A DNA stretch of 41,831 nucleotides from an uncultured Lachnospiraceae bacterium (GTDB lineage: Bacteria > Bacillota > Clostridia > Lachnospirales > Lachnospiraceae), in assembly GCA_947589095.1 (NCBI GenBank), contig CANQBX010000031.1:1-41831 (forward strand). The letters are read 5' to 3'. The position numbers and the translations under genes are program-made. This document shows positions 15,330 through 26,400 of this stretch, piece by piece. Under the pieces are notes generated by a model that was given only the letters and a program-made list of their open reading frames with translations, ran no database searches and was not told the DNA's origin. Every line of letters begins with the position of its first letter. The first letter of the stretch is position 1.

Positions 15330-18300
15330 ATGAAGGAGAGGAAAGAAATGAGACTTGTGAACACAGGACTCGGCCGGTTGGGCGAAGCCGCTCAGAATTT
15401 CGGCCGCAGAAAGCTCACCCGCCGCATCATCTCCGGCGTCCTGGCATTCAGCATGATCGCCACGACGGCGCTGACGAATGTGGGGATTACGGCGTGGGCG
15501 TCAGAAGGGCCGAACTATACAAAGGCGGCAGATGATCCTACGAACAATGAGTACACAGATGGCAAGATGGATATAACGGACAATTCCAAAAACAGCGGCC
15601 GTATCTGGACAGATAAGACGGTTACAAGTAAAGGGAGCACAAATACGCAATTTACAGAAACGCTTTCTGCCCTTGGAAGCAGTTTGCAGTATAAGGGCGG
15701 CGTTCCGTCGGATACGGTAATTGTTTTTGACAACTCTGCATCGATGTATACGAACGATGCGAAGCCAACAAACGAAGATGACACTAGAATTAAGAAAACG
15801 ATCGAAGCGATCAATACAGCGATTAGAGATCTGGTAAAAGCTAATGCCAAGAACCGAGTAGCGGTTGTTGCTTTTGCGGAGGACAACAGTACTGCAAGGA
15901 CGATTTTGCCACTGCAGCATTATGACGTAAGAGATACGGAATATCTTCATGCGAATTTTAGTAAGAATAAATATGATGTAATAGAAAGTGGTTGGGTAAA
16001 TATTGTTGGTAGTCCAACGGCAGACGGGAAAACGGTTGACGGCCTTATAAGCGATGAGATTATTAAAAATGGTTACACCAATATCCAGGCCGGTATCGCA
16101 CGAGGACTTCAGGTGTTGTATAATGCAGCAGAAAAACAAGTCTCTCTGGGTGACGGCACCGTGGTAGACCGTCAGCCAGCGATGATTGTATTGACTGATG
16201 GACAGGCGACCAGTGCATTGACCAAAATTCCCGATATTACAAAGGATGAAACTTGGGAGTGTATAGGGTTTGTCAATGATTTTTCTAATGACAAAACATC
16301 CTTTGTTAATAAACAACAGAAGACGATTGATGGTAAAGAACCGAACACTTGGGATAAATTTATTCGACGCTACCTTGATAACGAAACTCCAGAGTTTGCA
16401 AAAGGCGGAGAATATAAGGATGCTCAAAACAATACGAAGAGTTATGATCAGCTTTTAAAAGCAACACGTAATTCAAAGGACGCAAGCGAACCCAATACGA
16501 GTAGTCGAAGTGCTGCAACATATGAATATGAATTATTATCTCCGAATGCAGATGGTGCCAGTCTAACAGAGTTGTATAATCAGTATATTACATCTCAGCA
16601 GTATATGGTGTTGAGTACATTGATTACTGCCGGATATGGAAGAGCATTGGTAAAAAAAGCATACAACAATAATGATTGTACCATATTTACAATTTCGGTT
16701 GATATCGAGGCCAAATATGATAGTGATACATATGTAGAAAATGGCGAAACGAAGGAAAGAAGTAATTATATAAATACAAATGGGTTCACGATGAATCCGC
16801 AAGATTATTTTAGTACTGATAAGAATAATTGGAAAAATAAATATAACGGATTTTATAGTGATAAAACGGTAGGAGATGCGTACTATCAAGCGTTGACAAA
16901 TGTAAAGGGAAAATATGATAGTTGGAAAGAGGGAACGCTGACTACCATGGATTTCCGCCCTATATCGCCAGCAGCAGATATAGCAGATGAAGCATTTGAA
17001 ACCGAAGTCCGTATTTCTAACTCTTCGGAGACGAGGAAAGTAGATTATTGGTTTGGCAATAGTACAACCAATACATTTGATCCGGTAGATGCAGAAAAAA
17101 TCAATAAGGCTGCAGCCAGTGATGATTATTATAAACTGTTTGTAAGTAATCTTATTAAAAATTATACCGGTAAAAGTGGCCAAAGTGGGCATGCGGATTT
17201 CTGGATTGTTGGAGAGAAGCAAACAGGGTCGCTTGTGTTGCCGAATCTACCGGAAGGGGTTACTCTTGCCAAAGATACATTATGTAACTACGTTTTGCCG
17301 GAGAATGCCCAGAGTGTTTCTTCTTCTGCATCAGGCGCTATAAGCAATGCATTTAAAACGATTACGGCAAAGGTCGTGGATAAGCAGACCTATAGTCCTA
17401 TGCAGGGACAGTATGAAGGAGTGTTAACATTCACCGATCCGATTGGTGAGTACATGGAGATTCAGGATGGTGGCAAGATGACTCTGAACCTCTTTGGTAC
17501 GAACTATACAGGAACGCTGGGAGAAGCAAAAGATGGACGGCAGTATTTTGAATTCGATAATTCGCCGAATCCGAATGAGCTGCACGATAATGTCAATCTT
17601 AATCTTGGCCTTCCAAGCGGAGCGGAAAAGGTACAGTATAGAGCAAGTGATGTTAAAATATACGTAGATACAGCCGGTACAGGGATAAACAAGAAGCAGA
17701 CGCTGACACTTGAGATTCCTGAGAAAGCGTTACCGGTATGGGTCGGACGATTTGATGACACGAAGCAAACAGATAAATATTCTGGGGAGGCTAATAAACC
17801 TAATCCGCTGACATTGACCTATACTGTAGGTATGATAGCGGATGTAATGGATGGTGATCGCATCGATCTCTCAAAAGTAGATCAATCATACATTGAGAAG
17901 AATACCGATGCAAATGGTAATGTTAAGTTCTATACGAACCGTTGGTCAAAGAATGGAACCGGAGAAAAGACAACATCTCAGTTCAGGGCAGCCGGCACTA
18001 ACTCCTATTATTGGGCAACGGGTGAGGGCGGTCAGGATGAGTATTATGATGATACTGGACGGCATCCGGAACGCCACAAGGATCTGAGTGCAAAGGATCC
18101 TCAACGAACAAAAACGTCAACGACTCCGGTGACAGACAGACCTTATTATTGCCCAAGCTGGAATAATGGAGACATTACTACAGAACTTGGTAATAATGCA
18201 TCCATAAGCGTTGGATATGGCGCGCTGAAGATATCCAAGATTGTGGAGCCTGCAGGTACTTCGGATGCAGAAACGCCCTTTGGATTTACGTTGACGTTGA

Positions 18301-21300
18301 AGGATCAGGAAGGTAAGACAATTAATTCTTCATTGCTTGTACATTATGATGGAACATACGATAAGGCAAGTAATAAGGATAATAAGGGAACGCCGGATGA
18401 TACTGACGATACAGCCATGCTATCACCGGATGGTAATAACGTGTATCATTTTAATCTCCACAAAGATGGAGCTATTACATTCCTGTATCTGCCGGAAGGG
18501 GCGACCTATGAAGTAAAGGAAACCGGTGATAATTACAATAACGGTGAAAGCTATCGTCTAACGGATGTGGTAAAAGGAGGGGGAGGCCCAAATGGCGAAA
18601 AGCTTTATTCCGATACGGAAAAAGAGAATGTCCTGGGTTATACAGGAAAGATACAAAAGAAGGCTGCAAATGATCCGGTTCAGTTTGTGACATTTACAAA
18701 CACACGGTTGGTTGAATTACCGCTTAAGAAAGATATTACGGTAGTTGACACATCTGTGAAGATTGATCCGGATAAGGTGTTCTGCTTCACAGTAAATGTT
18801 ACCGATCAGCCGGATGGTTCTGTAAAGGCAGTTAATGTATTTGATGAAAATGGTACGCCAATTTCAAAAGTTGAATTCAAGAATCACAAGGCGACTGTTT
18901 ACCTGAAATACAACAATATAGCAACACTCAAAGGGTTGCTTCCTGGAAAGTATTATACGATTACTGAAATGGGATTGGATGATCCGTATTCTTATGAAAA
19001 ACCTGCAAATGGGTTTGTCGATGGAAATCTGCCTGACAGCGCAAGTGCACCGCAGGTGAATGTAGCCGATACAACGATTACCAACCATTTCGAACCGACG
19101 GTAAGCGCTAAACTGAGCGGCCGTAAGCTGCTGGATGATTCCATCATTGGTGGAACCGGTGACAACACAGGCAAGCTGCTGGAAGATGAGCATGGTAATC
19201 TGATCAAATTTGATTTTGTACTGGAAGCCGATCTGAATAATCCTGAGGGAGATCCTCTGGCTGCTGGCAAAACGGTGCAGAATGATAAGAAGGGAGATAT
19301 CACATTCTTTACAGAGGAGGAAGCGGTTTATAAGAGACCGGGCGACTACCATTATACTATCACAGAGAAACGGCCGGCAGTTAATGAAGGCATGATCTAC
19401 AATGTCGGAGACGTTCAGTATGAGGTGACGGTATCTATAGTTCAGAAAACGAAAGAAAATGTTGCAAAGCAGGGTGGTCCGGCATATGGTGAAACTGCGG
19501 ATTATGGATTCATGGATCCGATCATTACGATCACAAAGGTTTCGGGCGAAGAATCCATTGAATTCAAGGGAGAGTTTGGTCCTGAGTTTAATAACAAGTA
19601 CAGCCCCGACGAGGTGAACGTCCAGATCTTCGGCCGGAAGCTCCTGGAGAACGCGGTGCTCCGCAAGGGTGATTTCCGGTTCAGGCTGGAGGCGATGGGC
19701 TACACGTTAGCGACGCCTTCGAATGGCGAAGCTCCTGAGCCGCATGAGCCCAATGTGACGCAGCCGTCCACGGAGAGCACATCCGCAGCAGAAGAGACCC
19801 AGCCGACATCCGCGCAGGAGACAGAGTCGTCCGGCGGATCGGAAGAAGAGACATCCGAAGCAGCGCCCGATTCACAAGCGGCGTCGGGAGAGTCTGAGGA
19901 AAGCACGGAAGCGACCGAGGAATCAACCGTAGAGCCGACTTCGGAAGCGGAAGGAAGCGGAGAGAAGGAGAGCCAGACGCAGAACAGCGGAATCAGCGTA
20001 GCAAGCCCGGCTGAACCGGACTGGTGGACGCCTGTACCCACTCTGGAGAACCCGGTGCTGCCGCTGCCCAATGAGGATCCGGACAGAGTAGAGAATGATG
20101 CGCAGGATCTGAGTTCGCAGCCCATGCCGTGGAACGGCATCTATGAAGTAGAGAATACCGGAAGCGGCCTGTATTCCTTCGCATCGATCTACTACACCGA
20201 GGAGGGTGTGTACAATTACCGCGTATCCGAGGTGAAGGGTGAGAACGGCAACATTACGTATGACAAGGCGCTGTATGATGTAGTAGTGACTGTGACCAGG
20301 AAGCATGCGGGCGGAGATGATTATTACCTGCAGGCGAAATGGGAAGCGTTCAAGGTCAATGTAGATGACGAAGGCAACGCGACGCGCGGCGAGAGCGTAG
20401 GCAGAGCGATCAATTTCACCAATACCTACAATCCGCCTGAACTGCACCCGGATAAAGAACAGGCGAAGACCGAAGCAAAGTATGGACCGACTACCACGGA
20501 ATCGAAGGATCCGATTGCTGTGGAAGAGGATGATGTGGTCACTTACTACCTGACAGTGCCGAATGAATCGGATGGCGATATCATGGATCTGGTAGTATAT
20601 GATACGATTCCTGACGGTTATACGTTGAAGGAGGGATCCATCAGCGGTAACGGTCATCTGAGAGCAGATGGCAGGACGATCGAGTGGACGCAGGAGAAGC
20701 TGCTGAAGGGCGCGACCTGGGAAGGTTCCTTCAGCGTTAAGGTTCCGGATGTTGAGCAGTATAAGACTTACGCGAATACAGCATATGCTTACTCCGGAAA
20801 GCCCGGAGACGACAATCCGCCGGACGAGACGACCACGGTCTATTCAGCAGAGGGAGCGCCGGAGGTTGTCATTGAGAAAGAGCAGAAGCTGAATGACGGC
20901 GAGAGAACGAAAGAACTGCTGACAGTAGATGGCCGCGATATCGTGACCTACTATCTGACAGTGACCAGTAAGGGTACAGAGACAGCCAGAAATGTAGTTG
21001 TGACGGATGTAGTGCCGCAGCACGCAGTGAGCGGCGGCGAGGATCTGCCTCTGGTCTATGTCAAGGGATCTGCCGGTATTGTAAACGAAGATCCCGCTGA
21101 GGAACCGGATAATATACATGTACATTACGATGAGGAGACCCACACCATCACCTGGGAACTGGGCGATATGGATGGCGCAGGCATCGTCGATCCGGAACTG
21201 GGGCTGCGGTTCAATAATAATGGCCCGACCACAAAGACCGTATACTTCAGCGTGATTGTACCGGATGTAAAGAAAGAGACCCATTGGCTGAATGCCGGTG

Positions 21301-22694
21301 CGACATACTATGAGAACAATCCGTCTAACCCGAGCGATGATCCGGAAGATCCGCATTACGATCCGCAGTATGATCCGGAGCATCCGTATGAGGATATTCC
21401 GTCCAATGAGGTAGAGATCAAAGAGGAGAAGCCGGAGCTGCACATCCAGAAGGAGCAGGAGAAGACCTCCGTCCAGAGGGGCGGCGTGGACATCCCGAGG
21501 ACCAAGGATGAGTTCCAGGTGGAGAACGGCGACATTGTGACCTATCATATCAGCGTCACGAACACCAGCCCGACCAATGCCAACCATGTGACGGTCAAAG
21601 ACCGGATCCCGCAGAAGACCGACGCAGGCGAGGATCTTCCGCTGACGCTGGTCGAAGGCTCGATCAAGGTCGACAAACCGGCCAACGACGAGCAGTATGA
21701 CGGACGCCTTACGGATAATGGCGTGGAGATCTGGGAGAATAAGGGCTATACCGATCCGGACGACAGCACGCTGATCATCTGGCAGATCGATGAGATCAAG
21801 GCGGGCGAGACCGCGGAGGTCAGCTTCCAGGTGAAGGTGCCGGAGGTGAACTATGAGACCCGCTGGACGAACATTGCGCACCTGTACTACACCGACCCGG
21901 ATGAGCCGGATGAGCCTTCCAATGAAGTGAAGATCGTAGAGAAGGCGCCGAACGTCTGGATCGAGAAGGAGCAGTCCAGCAACCGCTTCGAGCGGACGAA
22001 GGAAATGTTCCGGGTATACCAGGGAGACATCGTGACCTACTACCTGACGGTGCACAGCGACGGCGAGGAGCCGGCGAGGGGCGTTGTGGTGAAGGATACG
22101 ATCCCGCAGCAGACCACGCAGGGAGACGCGATCCCGCTGATCCTGGTGGAAGACTCCATCTCCGACGGAGGTACGCTGGAAGCGGACGGAATCACGATCG
22201 AATGGAATCTGGGAGATATGCAGGTAGGCGATGTGAAGACGGTGACCTTCCAGGTAAGGATCCCTGCAGTATCGGGGACGCAGAACTGGAAGAACATTTC
22301 GCAGGTGTCCTATGACAACCCGCCGGAAGATCCGGAGCATCCGGGAGAGCCGGGACCGGGAAGCCATGAGCATCCGACGCCGTCGAACGAAGTAGAGATC
22401 TACAAGTTCCCGTACACGCCGACGAATCCGGGCGGCAACCCGGGAGGCGGCCCAGGCCCGGATCCGACGCCTGAGACGGAGATACCGGATAACCCGACGC
22501 CGCTGGCGAACTTCCCGGATGAACCGGTACCGCTGGCGTACATCGAGGACGAGGATGTGCCGTTAGCGTTCCTTGCCCCGGCGACGGGAGACGAGAGACC
22601 TGTGGGAGCGGCAGCGCTGTTCGGCCTGCTGGCCCTGGGAATGATGGGAGCCTTCGGAATCAAGGCCTTCAAGAAGGACGAGGAAGAGGCGTAA
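15330..22694 (+). CDS. Giant cell-wall-anchored VWA / pilin-isopeptide / DUF11-type adhesin, copy 1 (2454 aa)
   Basis: A signal peptide occupies residues ~31-57 (RRIISGVLAFSMIATTALT ... WA). A VWA domain follows, with MIDAS DNSAS near residue 134 and LTDGQATS near 290, the metal-dependent adhesion site. Then come two Cna-B/DUF7601-like beta modules (~960-1255), two streptococcal pilin isopeptide-linkage (FctA-like) modules (~1256-1420 and 1427-1700), and four DUF11-type repeats each opening near KEQ and (I/V)VTY (~1705-2350). A Pro/Gly wall spacer, APATG at residue 2416, a hydrophobic helix and a KK-DEEEA tail complete it. The second pilin module is interrupted by a Ser/Thr/Glu-rich insert (~1470-1590). 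ATG 15330 has GGGAG upstream, but AAGGAG inside the first codons also serves ATG 15348. The middle is markedly AT-rich against GC-rich ends. Confidence 0.88.
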   Translation: MKERKEMRLVNTGLGRLGEAAQNFGRRKLTRRIISGVLAFSMIATTALTNVGITAWASEGPNYTKAADDPTNNEYTDGKMDITDNSKNSGRIWTDKTVTSKGSTNTQFTETLSALGSSLQYKGGVPSDTVIVFDNSASMYTNDAKPTNEDDTRIKKTIEAINTAIRDLVKANAKNRVAVVAFAEDNSTARTILPLQHYDVRDTEYLHANFSKNKYDVIESGWVNIVGSPTADGKTVDGLISDEIIKNGYTNIQAGIARGLQVLYNAAEKQVSLGDGTVVDRQPAMIVLTDGQATSALTKIPDITKDETWECIGFVNDFSNDKTSFVNKQQKTIDGKEPNTWDKFIRRYLDNETPEFAKGGEYKDAQNNTKSYDQLLKATRNSKDASEPNTSSRSAATYEYELLSPNADGASLTELYNQYITSQQYMVLSTLITAGYGRALVKKAYNNNDCTIFTISVDIEAKYDSDTYVENGETKERSNYINTNGFTMNPQDYFSTDKNNWKNKYNGFYSDKTVGDAYYQALTNVKGKYDSWKEGTLTTMDFRPISPAADIADEAFETEVRISNSSETRKVDYWFGNSTTNTFDPVDAEKINKAAASDDYYKLFVSNLIKNYTGKSGQSGHADFWIVGEKQTGSLVLPNLPEGVTLAKDTLCNYVLPENAQSVSSSASGAISNAFKTITAKVVDKQTYSPMQGQYEGVLTFTDPIGEYMEIQDGGKMTLNLFGTNYTGTLGEAKDGRQYFEFDNSPNPNELHDNVNLNLGLPSGAEKVQYRASDVKIYVDTAGTGINKKQTLTLEIPEKALPVWVGRFDDTKQTDKYSGEANKPNPLTLTYTVGMIADVMDGDRIDLSKVDQSYIEKNTDANGNVKFYTNRWSKNGTGEKTTSQFRAAGTNSYYWATGEGGQDEYYDDTGRHPERHKDLSAKDPQRTKTSTTPVTDRPYYCPSWNNGDITTELGNNASISVGYGALKISKIVEPAGTSDAETPFGFTLTLKDQEGKTINSSLLVHYDGTYDKASNKDNKGTPDDTDDTAMLSPDGNNVYHFNLHKDGAITFLYLPEGATYEVKETGDNYNNGESYRLTDVVKGGGGPNGEKLYSDTEKENVLGYTGKIQKKAANDPVQFVTFTNTRLVELPLKKDITVVDTSVKIDPDKVFCFTVNVTDQPDGSVKAVNVFDENGTPISKVEFKNHKATVYLKYNNIATLKGLLPGKYYTITEMGLDDPYSYEKPANGFVDGNLPDSASAPQVNVADTTITNHFEPTVSAKLSGRKLLDDSIIGGTGDNTGKLLEDEHGNLIKFDFVLEADLNNPEGDPLAAGKTVQNDKKGDITFFTEEEAVYKRPGDYHYTITEKRPAVNEGMIYNVGDVQYEVTVSIVQKTKENVAKQGGPAYGETADYGFMDPIITITKVSGEESIEFKGEFGPEFNNKYSPDEVNVQIFGRKLLENAVLRKGDFRFRLEAMGYTLATPSNGEAPEPHEPNVTQPSTESTSAAEETQPTSAQETESSGGSEEETSEAAPDSQAASGESEESTEATEESTVEPTSEAEGSGEKESQTQNSGISVASPAEPDWWTPVPTLENPVLPLPNEDPDRVENDAQDLSSQPMPWNGIYEVENTGSGLYSFASIYYTEEGVYNYRVSEVKGENGNITYDKALYDVVVTVTRKHAGGDDYYLQAKWEAFKVNVDDEGNATRGESVGRAINFTNTYNPPELHPDKEQAKTEAKYGPTTTESKDPIAVEEDDVVTYYLTVPNESDGDIMDLVVYDTIPDGYTLKEGSISGNGHLRADGRTIEWTQEKLLKGATWEGSFSVKVPDVEQYKTYANTAYAYSGKPGDDNPPDETTTVYSAEGAPEVVIEKEQKLNDGERTKELLTVDGRDIVTYYLTVTSKGTETARNVVVTDVVPQHAVSGGEDLPLVYVKGSAGIVNEDPAEEPDNIHVHYDEETHTITWELGDMDGAGIVDPELGLRFNNNGPTTKTVYFSVIVPDVKKETHWLNAGATYYENNPSNPSDDPEDPHYDPQYDPEHPYEDIPSNEVEIKEEKPELHIQKEQEKTSVQRGGVDIPRTKDEFQVENGDIVTYHISVTNTSPTNANHVTVKDRIPQKTDAGEDLPLTLVEGSIKVDKPANDEQYDGRLTDNGVEIWENKGYTDPDDSTLIIWQIDEIKAGETAEVSFQVKVPEVNYETRWTNIAHLYYTDPDEPDEPSNEVKIVEKAPNVWIEKEQSSNRFERTKEMFRVYQGDIVTYYLTVHSDGEEPARGVVVKDTIPQQTTQGDAIPLILVEDSISDGGTLEADGITIEWNLGDMQVGDVKTVTFQVRIPAVSGTQNWKNISQVSYDNPPEDPEHPGEPGPGSHEHPTPSNEVEIYKFPYTPTNPGGNPGGGPGPDPTPETEIPDNPTPLANFPDEPVPLAYIEDEDVPLAFLAPATGDERPVGAAALFGLLALGMMGAFGIKAFKKDEEEA

Positions 22695-22774
22695 AAAGTA
22701 TCGAAACGTTCCGCGGCTTGTCGGGAGGCAGGCCGCGGAACGAAAAAATTTAAAAAAAATCATAAAAATTTCCA

Positions 22775-22814
22775 AAAAAGGCTGTTGCGCAAGAGTTTGC
22801 GTGACAGCCTTTTT
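22775..22814 (+). terminator. Intrinsic terminator after giant protein 1
   Basis: A stem AAAAAGGCTGT / ACAGCCTTTTT encloses a second stem CGCAA-GAGT-TTGCG and ends in T5. It lies 80 bp after the stop codon, so the next WQGEV gene probably has its own promoter; TATGAT at 22817-22822 is a possible -10 with a poor -35. Confidence 0.85.
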
Positions 22815-22856
22815 GCTATGATGTGCCCAGAAAGTGGAAAAGGAGCTGCGTATGGC

Positions 22857-23369
22857 ATGAACAATTACCGGATCAACACCTCGGCCCCCGACCTGATGTG
22901 CATCTGCATCGACGAGACGGCCGACAGCGGAGACCGGGGGCGGTTGTATCACAAATACATTGCGGAACCGGTCGTATTCCTGAACCTGGGCGATCTCCTG
23001 ACGGAGATGGAGAAGGTCTTCGATCTGACAGGATATCCCGAGCGATCCACCCAGCGCAGAACCTTCCGCGACGAGGCGAAGCCCGATCCGGGCGGCGGTC
23101 CCCGCGGAACCAGAAGGCCCGGAGAGGCCAGAAAGGAGGCGGTCCAGGTGACAGACACCGACACGATTTTGAAGCAGTCCGGCGAATTAGCCACATTTGT
23201 AGTACACGTCAAGTTCCGGCAGTACTCCACCTGGCAGGGCGAAATCGTCTGGGCCGAGAAGAACCGCAAATGCAATTTCCGAAGCGCCCTGGAACTCCTG
23301 AAGCTGATCGACGGAGCCCTGGACGAGGAAGGCGGGCCCCCGGAGGGCGAGGAAAGCCTGTTAACATAA
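22857..23369 (+). CDS. 'WQGEV' family protein of unknown function, copy 3 (170 aa)
   Basis: The closest relative of copy 2: LMCICIDE, PERSTQRRTFRDE, then FVVHVKFRQYSTWQGEIVW and FRSALELLKLIDGALDEE. The frame is open from 22785, inside the terminator of the preceding gene, so I chose ATG 22857 after AAAGGAG (22839-22845). The protein is soluble, with a proline/glycine-rich linker between halves (PDPGGGPRG). It is 130 bp upstream of the second giant protein, repeating the layout seen before the first giant. That the pairing is kept in both duplicated units argues for a functional link. Confidence 0.78.
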   Translation: MNNYRINTSAPDLMCICIDETADSGDRGRLYHKYIAEPVVFLNLGDLLTEMEKVFDLTGYPERSTQRRTFRDEAKPDPGGGPRGTRRPGEARKEAVQVTDTDTILKQSGELATFVVHVKFRQYSTWQGEIVWAEKNRKCNFRSALELLKLIDGALDEEGGPPEGEESLLT

Positions 23370-23499
23370 TATCACAGCAGAACATGGAGCCGGGTCCGCC
23401 CGGCGTACGGAAAGCCAGCCGGAGCGTCATTCCGGCACACCGCTTCTCAAGAGCTTGATCATAGAAGGATAAAGGAAAACAAAGAAAGGGAGTATAATC

Positions 23500-26400
23500 A
23501 TGAAAGAGAGGAAAGAAATGAGACTTGTGAACACAGGACTCGGCCAGCTGGGCGAAGCCGCCCAGGCGTTCGGCCGCAGAAAGCTCACCCGCCGCATCGT
23601 CTCCGGCCTTCTTGCATTCAGCATGATCGCCACGACGGCGCTGACGAATGTGGGGATTACGGCGTGGGCTTACGGAGAAGTTCTCCCAGTTACAACATCA
23701 GGTGCAGACGGAGTTACGTCCGGCAGAGACTCGGCTAATTATGAAGAGCGCATGACCTTGGAGAGGAATTCACAGAACAGCGGCCGTGTATGGACGGATA
23801 AATCGGTTAAAGATAATGGAAATGGTAGTTTTACAGAAACTTTTTCCGCGTTGGGTTCCGGACTGCAGTATACGGGAAAGGCTGCGTCAAATGTGGTTAT
23901 TGTTTTTGATAATTCGGGATCCATGTACACAAGTACAAATGCCAAAAATGGTGATGCAAATCCACAGGATGCTATTTGGGCAAATACGAGAATCGTTAAG
24001 ACTATTAAGGCCATTAATACGGCGATTGATACCTTAAAGAAAAATCCCCAGAATAAAGTAGCTGTAGTGGCTTTCGCAGGTAATGATGATCATACAGCTA
24101 CTACAGTGCTCCCGATGACGGAGTGTGGCAAGCTCAAAGCTGGTCATAATGCCGAGTGGGGCGACTATTATTTGCGGGCAGTACCGAAGGAAACAGAGAC
24201 AAAAAAAATAAAAGACGCTAATAATAAAGTGCATTATGTTAAAACCATACCTGGAGGGACAGCCTATTCAGTAGGTTATACGGCTGAAAAAACAGGAGAA
24301 GAAATTCCAATCACGAATGGTTATACGAATATCCAGGCAGGTATTGCTCAGGGAATGAATGTATTAATTAATGCGTATGATGCAGACGATTCTGTTGTTC
24401 GGGTTCCGGTTTTGATTCTTTTGACAGATGGTCAGGCAACGGATGGTTTGCGGAATGTTCAGTTTGATTCTGTGACAGGCAAAGTGATAAATTTCACTAA
24501 TTTAGGATTCCTGAATGATTTTAATGAAGATTACACATCATTTACTGGAAAGAATGATGAAAATAAGACAACATGGAATCGTTTTATAGAGAAATATATA
24601 CCGAACGACCCGCTTAAGCTAGATGAAACAGAAGATTATACGACGATTACTACTAAATTTAAAAAAGATGGAACCCCCAAATCACAAGGTGCGCAGAAGG
24701 TAGTATATCCATATGCACTCGTATCGACCCAAAATAATGGTAAAAATGACAACGGAAAAGGGGTAAATGAAGCTCTGAAAACGTTGAAAACACAGTATAA
24801 AAAATCACAGGAATATATGCTGTTAAGTACTTTGATTACAGCAGGCTATATGAAGAAGAAGGTAAAGGAAAAGTATGGATCATGTAATATTTTTACATTA
24901 ACAATAGATTTAAATCCATTAGATCAGAATTTGATTACAAGTAGCGGTCCAACTGTTAGTCCAACGACATATTATAATACTGATAAATGGAAGAATAAAT
25001 ATAGTGGAAAATATGCAGACGATACAGTAGGTAATGGAATTTTCAATGCCATGACAGAGGCAAATGATATATTAGACAAATGGAAGACGAATGATTCCAG
25101 CCTTACGGATCCTACAAAGGACGATTACTTAACGTATAGACCCATTGAACAATCAAAGGATAAGCTTGAGGAAGCAACGGACGCTTATAAAATAAAATTT
25201 GATAATATAGAAAAATCAGAAGATACGGAAGCGGCTCAACAAACGGTGCTGAGGGAATATATAAAACGCTATAAAGCAGGTGACACAGACAATTACGGTC
25301 AGGATAAATCTAAGGGTGGCTTTTGGCTGGTAAGTCCAGACTTGGGCGTGTTATCATTACCGAATGTACCAGTGGGAGAAAGAGAGGATGTTGTAAATAA
25401 TTATATTAAATATGATGATCAAACGTGGAATACAACAACTGCGAGTGACGACATTTTGAGTACGCTTAATACCATAGTGGAAAAAAGCTACACAGTAGCT
25501 CCCTCCAGTCCGATTTCCGGCAGCTTTAATGGAATTATGACTTATAGCGATCCGATCGGACAGTTTATGGAGATACCGGCCGATGGTACGTTCACGTTGA
25601 ATCTGCCGTATGTGCCGGAGTCTGCGTACGATTATACAGTTACCGGAACGCTGAGCAGCGATAATAATAGCGATAATAATAAAGTTCAGTGGCCTCATAT
25701 CCCGATTACAAATCCGGGATATGGGAAGACCTTCTACCTGGATGAATGTGGCTTTAGTGTGGAAGTAGTTACGACAAATGCAGGAACAGCAAACCAGTCA
25801 CAGACCCTGAATGTTCAGGTTCCGGCGGTGCTCCTTCCGATCTGGGTAGCGAAGTATGACGATACGAAGGATGTGGGTTCGAAATACCTGCAGCCGGACG
25901 AAAGCGCCAATCCACTTCATCTCTCTTATGAGGTAAAAGTGATTGATGCTATAAAGACACCGGCTAACCCGGATGGCCAGATAGATGTTACGAAGGTTGA
26001 TGCAGCGGATCCGTCATATGTGCAGAAAAATACGAAGAACGATTATCTCATGTTCTATACGAACAAATGGGACGGCGTCCGAGCCAACGCCAGTTTTACT
26101 GCCAGTGACACGAATGAATATTACAAGGCAAACGGAACGCATTATGACGGTACTGGCGGTGGTAAGACCAATACAAAGAAGGACGGAAGCAAACCGAAGT
26201 CGCCGAATGATAATACGGGAACATATACTGGTAGGCATGAGGCATACACACCGAGCCAGTCAGGTAGTCAAGTAACAGAATATCTGGATAATAACGGCTA
26301 TTATGGCGTGCAGTACGGCTCGCTGACGCTTTCCAAGGCTGTTACGAACGCGACGGTTAGCGATACCTTTACATTTAAGGTGAAACTTACGCTGGGTAAT

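Noticed and set aside
20844-22373. Long open frame (509 codons) on the minus strand of giant gene 1, and a similar one at 28336-30081
   Set aside because: Both lie fully antisense to the repeated DUF11 part of clear genes, have no RBS, and encode Arg/Leu/Ile-rich sequence typical of an antisense shadow.
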